From Adiantum capillus-veneris (taxonomy: Eukaryota > Streptophyta > Polypodiopsida > Polypodiales > Pteridaceae), in the NCBI GenBank assembly GCA_014529385.2, contig CM043947.1:117722087-117786086 (forward strand): DNA of 64,000 nt. The letters run 5' to 3'. The notes beneath the pieces are model-generated. The model worked only from the letters and a program-made list of their open reading frames with translations, made no database searches and was not told the DNA's origin. Made by a program: the position numbers and the translations under genes. Of this stretch, positions 11,101-20,384 are shown one piece after another. Position 1 is the first letter of the stretch. Every line of letters starts with the position of its first letter.

Positions 11101-12076
11101 ATGGCTGACAACAACACAGATGTGTTCAAGATGTTTGCTACTGAGGACAAAATGGATGGAGACAATTACCCTATGTAGGCTTACATGATGCAACATGTTC
11201 TTGTGTCAAAGGGTGTCTAGAATATTGTGCAGGGCATTGATGTACGTCCTGGTTTTTAGGATGTAGGCAATGTTGAGGATGTTGCAGGTCTTGCTGCAAG
11301 GATTGCTGCTGTTAGAGTTGTTTTGCCTATGGTAGAACAAGCTTGTTGGGATGTAAAAGATGCACAGACTCATGCATTGATTGCGTTGTTTGTGAAGCGC
11401 AACATTACTCCTTACATTCGTTCAGTGAAATCTACAAAACAGGCTTGGGATATTCTGACTGGTCTTTATGCAACTCGCAATGAGGCAAAAATTGCATTAC
11501 TGCGTAAAGAGCTGGAGTCAAAGATTATGCATGAGGAAGATGATATGGACACTTTCCTTGCGGGTGTCAAGGATATCAATGAGCAACTTATTTCTGCAGG
11601 TGAAGTCATTTCAGATAGTTCCCTTTGCAGACTGTTCTTGATGCCTTGCTAGATTCTTACCAGACTTTTGCTAGTACTTGGAGACTTATGACCCAAGGAA
11701 ATTGTGAAGTTGTCAAGTTTGATGCATTATGCACATTGCTATTGCAAGAGTCGCTTTCCAGAAAAAACAGGACTAGACAGCGTGCAGTTGAAGATGCCTT
11801 TATTGCTGCTAAAAAAAAAGGTGGTAATAGTAATGCAACCACTTCTCATGGTTCTTCTGCGAGTGGAAAATCACCTGTTCCTAATTCTTTTGTTGGTAGC
11901 AATTCCTATGGAAATGCTGGTGATAAGGGCAAAAAGAAGATACGTTGCCATTACTTCAAAGCTAATGATCACTTGATCAAGCAGTTTCCTAAGTTGAAGG
12001 CCAAAGAGGCTGAGAAGAAAGAGGCTGGTTCCACTACAAATGCAACTATTTTTGAGTCTTGTGAAAGGAGATTGTG
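11101..12076 (+). pseudogene. Copia gag
   Basis: The start is ATG 11101 (MADNNTDVFKMF). A copia gag (UBN2-type) domain runs to about 11640 with SVKSTKQAWDILTGLYATRN and ELESKIMHEEDDMDTFL. There are stops at about 11176, 11218 and 11258 and a frameshift near 11625-11640, after which the frame resumes with LDALLDSYQTFASTW. The zinc knuckle near 11943-11990 is decayed: the segment CHYFKANDHLIKQFPKLKAK lacks two of the expected cysteines. The fragment at 46697-47336 is a close relative. Confidence 0.85.
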
Positions 12077-13338
12077 ATATTGATGCTGATGCAGAATGGG
12101 CTTTTAGTGCAGAGTGTACCTATAATCTTGCTGTCCATGATACATGCATGTCAATTGCTACAGATTCACATGTGTGGTATTTTGACAGTGGTTCTACAAA
12201 ATAGATTACCTCACATCGTGATTTGTTTATCTCTCTTGAGTCTGTCCCTCATGGGAATTCAGTTACTTGTGCCAACAATGCCTCTTATCCGGTTCAAGGA
12301 GTTGGAAAGATTGTGCTTACTGCTGCAAATGGCAGTTCTTTCACACTTGTTGATGCACTTTATGTACCTGGGATCAAGAAGAATCTTTTGTCTATATGTG
12401 CACTTGCTAGACTTGGTATGGTAGTCAAATTTGTGGATGACAAATGTACACTACATGATCTCAGTTTTGGTGATGAAATTGTTGCATCTGGCATTTTATG
12501 ACGTGGGCTATAAAAGCTCACTTTGTATGAAAAGTGTGGGCAAAATTTTGCAAATGCACTTGTGGATTCAAAGGCTATTTCAGATGCAAAACTTTGGCAT
12601 GCACATTTTGGTCATCTGAATTTTGCCAGTTTGCTGCGTTTGCAGAAATCTGATATGGTTGCTTCTTCGTCGCCTCTTGAAGCACGTGGAAAACATGTCT
12701 ATGAAGGCTATATTTTGGGTAAGATGCAGTGTTCTAAGTTTCCAATGGATGGTTCAGTTAGGGCCACATGCAGGTTGCAACTTGTGCATAATGATGTTTG
12801 TGGGTCCATGCAAACTCCGTCCTTGGGGCGTTACCTTTACTTCGTGACTTTCATTGATGATTACTCTAGGCATGCATGTGTAAATCCACTTAAAGAGAAG
12901 TCCGAAGTATTTATGTGACTCAAACAATTTTTAGCTATGGCTGAAAATGTCTTGAAATATACTATGGGCACCCTCCATTCCGATCAAGGGGGGGAGTATA
13001 TGTCTCATGAATTTAATGCATTTTTGGCTAGTTGTGGGATAAAACACCAATGTACAGTGCCTTATACACCTCAGCAAAATGGTGTTGCTGAGAAGAAAAA
13101 TACATCACTTGTAGAAATGGCACAATGTATGGTCAAAAGTCAAGCTTTGCCACATTTGTTTTGGCTTGAGGCCATCATGTGTGCCACTTATGTACTTAAC
13201 AGGTGTCCTATAAAAGCTTTGCAGTCTATTACTCCATATGAAGCATGGCATGATAGAAAGCCTTCTATTGAGCACGTGCGTGTTTTTGGCTGTTTGGCAT
13301 ATGCTTTGGTGCCACAAACCATGCAAAAAATTGGCTGA
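12077..13338 (+). pseudogene. Copia protease and integrase
   Basis: The protease active-site segment WYFDSGSTK is near 12175-12201 and is followed at once by a stop. GAG-pre-integrase LWHAHFGHL is near 12594-12620. The integrase core keeps HNDVCG (12788), HSDQGGEY (12976) and QQNGVAEKKN (13072), so the D,D,E triad is visible, followed by the copia-typical FGCLAY near 13288. Stops occur at 12202, 12499 and 12916, with a frameshift near 13310-13340. The frame therefore cannot make an enzyme. Confidence 0.85.
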
Positions 13339-15039
13339 TAAGGCTATCAAATGTATTTTTGTTAGCTATAGTGCTGAAACCAAAGGTTACAAGTTGTATC
13401 ATCCGCAAACAAAGCGTATCTTAGTCTCACGAGATGTTGTGTTTGTGAAAGATTCCGTTCAACCCTTGCTGTCATGTACTAGAAACAGTAATGTAAGCTC
13501 ACGTGACATTTATGACACGTTGTTACCTCTTTTTAGTGGTGGAAGTTCGAATGTAAATTCCAATGAGGCAAATGTACAACCTATGGGGGGCTTTGAAAAT
13601 GTTATAGATCAGCCTATTACTGATGCAGATGTACATGATGTACTTGATGAGGAAAGGGCAAAAATGAGCAGGCTAGATGTATGACAAAATGGATAGTGCA
13701 TACATTGCGTGAAAGTAAATTGGATACACCTTTGTCTATTCGTACTCGTTCAGGATCTCACCATGTATCTTATGCATCAGATTGTTATGCTTTTGCTATG
13801 TCTAGCTTACATGATGTTGAGGAATCTCTGTCTTTTGATGAAGCACAAAATTCAAAAAATTGAATGGATGCCGTGCAATCAAAATACGATGCACTTATGG
13901 AAAATGACACATGTTCTTTATGTGATTTTCCTCCTGGAAAAAAGTCCATTGGTACGAAGTGGGTTTACAAGTTGAAACGCAAGCCGGATGGTGAGATTGA
14001 TCGCTACAAGGCTCGACTTGTTGCAAAGGGTTAGCAAAAAGACATAGATTATGAAGAGACTTTTTCTCCCACTTGTTGTATGACTATTATGCATTTTCTA
14101 TGTGCATTGGAAGCTCATTTTGGTTAGGATGTACATCAATCAAACATTGTTACTGATTTCTTGAATGGTGATATATTTGAGGAAGTTTATGTAACGCAGC
14201 CTCTCGGTTTTGTCAAGAAAGGACAAGACGATAAAGTGTGCAAATGTAACAAAGCTTTGTATGCATTTGGTCAAACAAGGCTTTTGTAAACAGTCCAATA
14301 GAAAACACATTGTATGTAAAGCGTGAGGGTGATGCACTTCTCATTGTGGTTCTCTACGTGGATGGTTTGTTGATCACTGGACCAAATGGGAGACATATTG
14401 TTCAATTTAAGGCTAATTTGAATGCTACTTTCAAGATGAAAGATTTAGTGTTGTTGCATCATTACTTGGGTATACAATTTAAGTAGTGTGATGGGGGTAT
14501 TGCCTTGTGTCAGAAAAGTTACATAGAGACATTGCTATGTAAGTTTGGACTTGACGATTGCAAACCTATTGCCACTCCCATGGAAACAGGTTTGAAATTG
14601 AGTCTTCATGATGCTGGTGATCCTACAGATGTCACTCTTTACCAAACTCTTGCTGGATGCCTCATTTATGTATGCAACACGAGACCAAATATTCAGTTTG
14701 CAGTCTCACATGGCAGCAGATTTATGCATAGCCCAGGGTCTAAGCATTGGCAGGATGTCAAGAGGATTTTTTGCTACTTGAGTGGCACTTTACATATTGG
14801 CTTGTTTTCTCCCAAGGAGGATATTTGCCACCACACTCACATGCTTTTTCGGACTCAGATTGGACCGGTTGTTTTGACACACGAGTGTCCACAAGTGGTT
14901 TTTGTTTCATAATTGGAAGATCATTCATACCATGGTTGAGCAAGAATCAAACTATTGTGGCCACTTCCAATTGTGAGGCTGAGTACAAGGCAGTCTTCAC
15001 AGGTATGATTGAGTGTGTATGGCTCATATGCCTTATGGC
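13339..15039 (+). pseudogene. Copia reverse transcriptase and first part of RNase H
   Basis: After the integrase C-terminus (KCIFVSYSAETKGYKLYHP), RT begins with GTKWVYKLKRKPDGEIDRYK near 13951 and continues with DFLNGDIFEEVYV. The catalytic YVDD reads YVDG near 14355, so the second aspartate is lost. KIFC-like YLSGTLHIG and SDSDWTGCFDTR (14848) mark the RNase H start, and TSNCEAEYKAV (14966) its middle. Several stops and one larger deletion between KALYAFGQTR and SPIENTLYVKR are present. The frame is cut at 15039 by element B and resumes at 19256. Confidence 0.87.
15035..15039. other. Target-site duplication ATGGC, left copy (element B)
   Basis: ATGGC directly before the LTR at 15040 equals ATGGC at 19256-19260. 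Joining the flanks restores the copia RNase H frame. Confidence 0.92.
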
Positions 15040-15230
15040 TGTTGGGGTATAGGCGCATGTGCCTTGCACGGCCGCCCAGAGTCTGGGCGCCCACTGACTT
15101 GTATACCTTATACATAGCATAAGCGTATAGCGGGCTGCTCACTCATTGAGTCTCCCCACCCATATCTGTGTGTCGATGTGTCTCCTTCTCTCTCTCACTC
15201 TCCGTCTATGGTGCTCTCCGATCCCCTTCA
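15040..15230 (+). repeat. LTR1 of element B (191 bp)
   Basis: TGTTGGGG to CCCTTCA, very similar to the LTRs of element A. The CGCCCAGA-G-TCTGGGCG hairpin is at 15073-15089. Confidence 0.92.
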
Positions 15231-15232
15231 AT

Positions 15233-15244
15233 TGGTATCAGAGC
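15233..15244 (+). other. Primer-binding site (tRNA-iMet type) of element B
   Basis: TGGTATCAGAGC, two bases inside LTR1. Confidence 0.9.
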
Positions 15245-16614
15245 GACATGTTTGAGAGCGTAGATGGACGGCTTCGCGATGAACTCGTCGGCTATGGCGG
15301 AGAGGTCACAGACCTGAGCAAAGAAATAGAGGAGGCTTGTGGGAAGCCATACTGAGGCTTGCAGGAGAGCTCTCAAGAGCTTCCTAGTGCTCACAGATCA
15401 GTCCACAGTTCCTCTACAGATCAGCCCACTGTGTACAACATCTTCCCTCTTCTCGGAAAGCTTTGTAACGGCTACATCGGCGACAGATTGGAGCTTGGAG
15501 CTTCCATAGACATGGAAGCATTGTGAGATTGATGAGGTTGAGCCTTTTTATGAGCTCAAAGAAGCACAAAAGAAAGCCGTTCAGTTTTTGGCAGTTTGAC
15601 AGCAGTCTACTGTTTCGCTCATAACTTGAGCTACAAAGCTTCGATTCCAAATTTTTTTGGTTCAAAACGGAGCTGGCTTCAAGCTCTACAATTTTGTAGA
15701 AAGAATTGTTTTCTTATTCGGAGTGCAGGTGGGTCTGAAATTAAAAACACAGAGACTGCTTTTCAGGACAGTTTTGGGCTCTGTTGTTTTCTTTGCTGCA
15801 GACAGCTTACCCGCGCACACTGCAGGTAGCAGGCACATATGAGGTGTTACAATATCGGGTTTGACTCCCAGTCCAGGTTGAGTCTAGTACTCCCACAGGT
15901 GTTGCCAGTTGCAGTTGAGTGGTTCTTCTGCAGTGTTGTCGCTTGCATACATGGTCTTTGAGCGGGTAATGCTCTATATATGCTTATGTGGTGAGCAGTA
16001 GATCTTGTGAGCAAGTGCAGAGGTTGGTTGTGGATGACATGTATGGTCACCTGTGGTACTCTTTGTGAGCATTTGTTGGACACAGGTTTGCAGAGCTTAT
16101 GCATGTATGTTAAGTGTAGTTTGATGCGCATTGATTGCTCATTGTATTGAGCTTGCAGGACAATGGTTATTTTGTTTACAAGTGGGTTTGAGGGCTTATT
16201 TGGGCACTGAATTTTCAGCCATTGTTTCCTCTTTGCAGGTGTCCATGTATGGCTCAGTTGTAGGCTGATCTGGGACACGTTTGTGACTTGTTTATGCACC
16301 TGTTTAAGAGCTGAATTTTGGGGCTGATTTGCAGCCATACAGGAGCTTGGTTTACTCTACAGGAACCTCATACACTTGGCATTTGGGATTTGCATCATTG
16401 CCATTTATGGAGCACACTGTGGTCACACTATTGCGAGAGATTTTATGCGTGGATTCGCATGAGCATTGTAGGTGCTGGTGAGCTCTTTTTTTTGAGAGCA
16501 TTTTCTCGTTGCAGGTTGCTTCATTTGGATCAATTGAGTGCATTTCATTGATACCGTACCTAGAGTAGAGTTACAGCTCTTGGTTATTTTTGACATTCAC
16601 TTATAATAGTCAAT
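15245..16614 (+). other. Untranslated leader of element B
   Basis: About 1.37 kb without a supportable coding frame. The gag N-terminal domain present in element A (1581-1880) is not found here, so it was lost or replaced. Sequence similarity to the leader of A is weak by eye. Confidence 0.55.
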
Positions 16615-18801
16615 ATGTGTGAGACTTTCGAGTCTAGGACAATGACTTATGAGAGACGACGTTCTCGTTCATGTCGACACTTTAGATGTTGGCATTGTGG
16701 TCACACAGGGCACATTAGACGGCGATGCTTTTGTCGTATGAGACAACACATGAGACATGCTAGTCTCAAGGATGCAGTAGATGCTATAGGCTCCGTTGAC
16801 TTGATAATTGCAGGATCAGATACAGTGTCTGAGTACCCTAGTGACAGTGAGGTCACATTTGCTTCTTGTATTAATCCTGATTTTTTGACGTCTGAGGATA
16901 GTGCACTTCTTTTGCAGTGGGTGCTAGACAGGGACGCTACTTTTCATGTCACTCCGTATCGTGACTGGTTCAGTAGCTATTCTAGCAGAGTGCATGGTAG
17001 TGTGCGATTGGCAGATGGGTCACTGCATGAGATTGTTGGTTCAGAAGATGTGAGACTGTCATTACCGAGCGGTGCATCGTACGTGCTCAGAGATGTGTGT
17101 CATGTGCCAGATTTGATGATGAGTTTGATCTCCGTTGGTCAGCTCAGGGATAGTGGATGTCGGGTATCGCTACTTGAGCGATCTTTTGCGTTGCATTTGG
17201 GTTCGCTGGTGATTGCGAGAGGTGCTAGAGTTGGCACATGGTACCCATTGCATGTAGTACTGGTGCGAGATGGTCGAGTCTCAATCTTGTTACAGCCATG
17301 CAGAGAGCGAGAGACCCGGACAGTCTCTTTTGCTCATGGGTTGCAGGGTGCTTTGCACGGAGTGCATAATAGTGAGCTCGTTGTGCACGTAGTTGGGGCA
17401 CGACTTGAGCAGTCACACAGAGAGGTGACAGAGTCAGACATGCATGCTTTGCTAGTGACTGAGCAAAGCAGAGAGTCAGTTGTGCGAGATACTTCTATGC
17501 AGGATAGACAGGTAGAGCGATCTTGCTCTAGTGAGTCACGACAGGAGGACGTTGTGCAAGAGTCTATGCATAAGGAGTCAGAGCATGAGAGCTCTAGTGA
17601 GTCACAACAGATTGAGTGGTCATGTTTGCAGTGGATGATTGCAGAGGAGGCTGAGACGTTAGCGATTATGCAATCATTCCTTTCTATACTTGACAGTGAG
17701 CATGGGGATATAGTTGTGCAGGATATGTCTTCCAGCAGACACCTAGAGCCAGATCTGAGAAGGGATTTGATCTCAGTCAGACAATTATGGGATAGTGGAT
17801 GTCGGGTATCGCTGCTTGAGCGATCTTTTGCATTGCATTTGGGTTCGCTAGTGATTGCGAGAGGTGCCAGGAGTGGTACAGGTTACCCATTGCATGTGGA
17901 TCACGAGAGAGACGGTGTTGTCTCTGTGATCATGCAACCAGGTAGAGAGCGAGAGAGCAGGCGAGTCTCTTTTGCTCATGGGTTGCAGGGTACTTTGCAT
18001 GGAGTGCAGAGTAGTGAGCTCGTTGTGCACACAGTTGGGGCACAACTTGAGCAGTCACACAGAGAGGTGACAGAGTTAGACATGCATGCTTTGCTAGTGA
18101 CTGAGCAAAGCAAAGAGTCAGTTGTGCGAGATACTTCTATGCAGGATAGACAGGTAGAGCGGTCTTGCTCTAGTGAATCACGACAGGAGGACGTTGTGCA
18201 AGAGTCTATGCATACGGAGTTAGAGCATGAGAGCTCTAGTGAGTCACAACAGATTGAGTGGTCATGTTTGCAGTGGATGATTGCAGAGGAGACTGAGATG
18301 TCAGCGATTATGTAGTCATTCCTTTCTATGCTCAACAGTGAGCATGGGGATATAGTTGTGCAGGATATGTCTTCCAGGAGACACCTAGAGCAGCTAGTTT
18401 GCTCTGAGGTTGCACGACAAGTTGATGCGTCTTTTGTGGACAATCAGGAGATGCATGTGGCTGACACGCCTTGTCAGTCAGAGATGCCTATTGCCAGGGA
18501 TATATATGTTGATGCATGCTCCGTAGAGCTAGCAGGGCCCGCTAGCATTGCACCGGCATTCGGTGGTCTCATGTATGAGATGTTGATCTTGAGACCGGAT
18601 ATCGCAGCTGCAGTGGGAGCATTTGCAGTTGGGGTTGTCAGTCGTTTGTTGATTGATGATGGCATAGTGCACGAGGGAGATATGCAGGTATTGCGTACAT
18701 ACTTGCAGTACGTGTGCGGTACGTCTGGTGGTGTATGGACTTACACGGGAGCAGGACAGCCGGATGCACACGATCACAGCCAGCCAGTGGGCATCAGTTG
18801 A
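16615..18801 (+). pseudogene. Gag/protease-like polyprotein of element B with in-frame duplication and one stop
   Basis: One frame of about 728 codons has a single TAG at 18313, where element A has CAG. The first ATG is 16615. The zinc knuckle CWHCGHTGHIRRRC starts near 16690. A protease-like WVLDRDATFHVT (D-R-D instead of D-S-G) is near 16918. A pre-integrase-like region and a Ser/Glu-rich stretch follow. Bases 17107-17748 are repeated as 17749-18390, in frame (642 bp); the second copy is closer to element A than the first. The C-terminal region (18390-18801) matches A almost residue for residue, including AFAVGVVSRLLIDDGIVHEG. I do not recognise this C-terminus. The N-terminal gag domain seen in A is missing. 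Confidence 0.82.
17107..18390 (+). repeat. 642-bp in-frame tandem duplication
   Basis: The unit begins at CCAGAT (17107 and again 17749). Copy 1 reads PDLMMSLISVGQL and copy 2 reads PDLRRDLISVRQL, the latter as in element A. The copies therefore come from two different family members rather than from simple slippage. Confidence 0.85.
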
Positions 18802-18868
18802 GAGCGGTTTTCTCTCGCCTTTTGTAGTCTTTAGACTAGGTCCCTTGCTTAAAGGCACAGTCGCCTTT

Positions 18869-18879
18869 AAGTGGGAGCT
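18869..18879 (+). other. Polypurine tract of element B
   Basis: AAGTGGGAGCT directly precedes LTR2. Confidence 0.7.
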
Positions 18880-19067
18880 TGTTGGGGTATAGGCGCATGT
18901 GCCTTGCCCGACCGCCCAGAGTCTGGGCGCCCACTGACTTGTATACCTTATACATAGCATAAGCGTAGGGGACTGCTCACTCATTGAGTCTCCCCACCCA
19001 TATTTGTGTGTCGTGTGTCTCCTTCTCTCTCTCACTCTCCATCTGTGGTGCTCTCCGATCCCCTTCA
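18880..19067 (+). repeat. LTR2 of element B
   Basis: 188 bp, TGTTGGGG to CCCTTCA. Confidence 0.92.
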
Positions 19068-19068
19068 A

Positions 19069-19255
19069 TGGGGTATAGGCGCATGTGCCTTGCCCGCCCG
19101 CCCAGTGTTTGGGCGCCCACTAACTTGTATACCTTATACATAGCATAAGCGTATAGGGGGCTGCTCACTCATTGAGTCTCCCCACCCATATCTGTGTGTC
19201 ATGTGTCTCCTTCTCTCTCTCACTCTCCGTCAGTGGTGCTCTCCGATCCCCTTCA
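19069..19255 (+). repeat. LTR3 of element B (lacks first bases)
   Basis: 187 bp following LTR2 after a single A. It starts TGGGGTATAGG, whereas the full LTR starts TGTTGGGGTATAGG. The junction can also be read as an LTR end plus AT joined to an LTR missing its first four bases. Confidence 0.9.
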
Positions 19256-19590
19256 ATGGCTGATCTGGGTTAGACAGGACACTGCCAACACTATCTACAC
19301 TGATAGGCAGAGCGCATTGTTGACACTTGCGAGGAACCCAAATTTTCATGCTCGCACAAAGCACATTGAGATGCATTACCACTATGTCAGGGAGAGCCTC
19401 TCAGCAGGAGAAATTAGCTGAGAGGAAACACAGGACAACCTTGCAAATCTTTTCAAAGGCATTGTCTTATGAGAAATTCGAAGCTTTCTGCGAAGCTTTG
19501 GGCTTACTCCCCTTTGTGGATAGATCATGTCCTCATGGCATGGCACTTCCCTTACCTCTATGTGCCAGCTCTCGTTCACCGCATCACTCC
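19256..19590 (+). pseudogene. Copia RNase H C-terminus (resumes after element B)
   Basis: It starts with the second ATGGC. It encodes DLIWVRQDTANTIYTDRQSA, then LARNPNFHARTKHIEMHYHY and VRESLSAGEI, the standard end of copia RNase H, followed by a stop. This is the missing half of the domain cut at 15039. Confidence 0.9.
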
Positions 19591-19832
19591 AGAGGGGATA
19601 TGTTACCACATACATGTGGTAGTGATGTGTGTGAACACGCTTAGGACCGCTGGGGCATTTTTTCCCTCCTTAGGAGGTTTTGTCCCCCGTGCATTGTATA
19701 TACGTCCATCACTCTAGGGCTACCTATTTTTTTTGTCCATTGCACACTCAGTAATACACTCTCTATTGTGTGCCTTGAGCTTCTTTGTCATCTCCAAGCT
19801 GTGTGTGTTTTCTTACAACCCTAATTTCATCA
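19591..19832 (+). repeat. Copia polypurine tract and 3' LTR
   Basis: AGAGGGGATA (19591-19600) is followed by the 232-bp LTR 19601-19832, TGTTACCACATACATG to CTAATTTCATCA. The second TCATG is at 19833-19837. Confidence 0.92.
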
Positions 19833-20360
19833 TCATGGTCCATGTCATGAAGATTGCAAAACAAAACAATTCAGCTAGGGCGCCCTATGGTCTAGGAACA
19901 CTCTCCTATGGTCAAAATGTCAAAAAACAACCACACAAAAACTGAAAATGATTATACTTAAATGAAAGAGCAAGAGACAAGGAACACGATACACTTCTTG
20001 GAGCTAATTTTGATTACTAGAGTAAGAGAAAAATCGATCACAATGTGTTGTTGAGTAGTCGCTCACAGCCATATATACAAAGCTCTTCAAAAACCTTGGA
20101 TAATGTTACAATGATCATTTTAAATTAGATATTTTGAGCTTTATATCTAGGGCTTCTCATATGGCGAGTGACCGGCTTACAAGGCTTTTTGGGCTTAGGA
20201 CAAAAGAAATACATCTCAAAGTGTACAAAGTGCGGCTCAAATTATGACGTCTCTTTTATACAAGGCTTTTCAAAAAAATAATATGAATTACATCAAAATT
20301 TTGAGCATTGAGGAGGTGTGGTCAGCTAGGAGGGTGCTCGTTAGCTATATCCGCCAAACA
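19833..20360 (-). repeat. Outer gypsy 3' LTR, proximal half
   Basis: It is homologous to 41440-41915. The minus-strand LTR start is TGTTTGGCGG at 20360. Together with 10262-10611 it makes an LTR of about 873 bp. Confidence 0.8.
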
Positions 20361-20374
20361 TTCCCCCCTTTCTA
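20361..20374 (-). other. Polypurine tract of outer gypsy
   Basis: On the minus strand TAGAAAGGGGGGAA lies immediately before TGTTTGG. Confidence 0.78.
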
Positions 20375-20384
20375 GCCTTTGCAC

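Larger units (their letters stand above)
15040..19255 (+). mobile_element. Short-LTR copia-derived element B, with an extra tandem LTR
   Basis: The order is LTR1 (15040-15230), primer site, ~1.37-kb leader, a polyprotein frame with an internal 642-bp duplication, polypurine tract, LTR2 (18880-19067) and LTR3 (19069-19255). The 5-bp duplication ATGGC flanks LTR1 and LTR3, so the tandem LTR was part of the inserted unit or arose inside it later. It has no RT or integrase. It is the same family as element A. Confidence 0.92.
10612..19832 (+). mobile_element. Copia LTR retrotransposon interrupted by element B
   Basis: LTRs of 229 and 232 bp (10612-10840 and 19601-19832) share TGTTACCA starts and CA ends and are flanked by the perfect 5-bp duplication TCATG. 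Gag, protease, integrase, RT and RNase H follow in copia order, all with stops and frameshifts. Element B (15040-19255) is inserted in RNase H. Without it the element is about 5 kb. A relative is truncated at 46690-47774 on the minus strand. Confidence 0.92.

Noticed and set aside
17848-18665. Minus-strand frames inside element B (up to 179 codons nearby)
   Set aside because: Antisense shadows of the sense polyprotein. They recur in element A only because the sense sequence is conserved.
15040-19255. Treating LTR2-LTR3 as two separate insertions
   Set aside because: A single perfect target duplication flanks the whole unit, and no duplication lies between LTR2 and LTR3.
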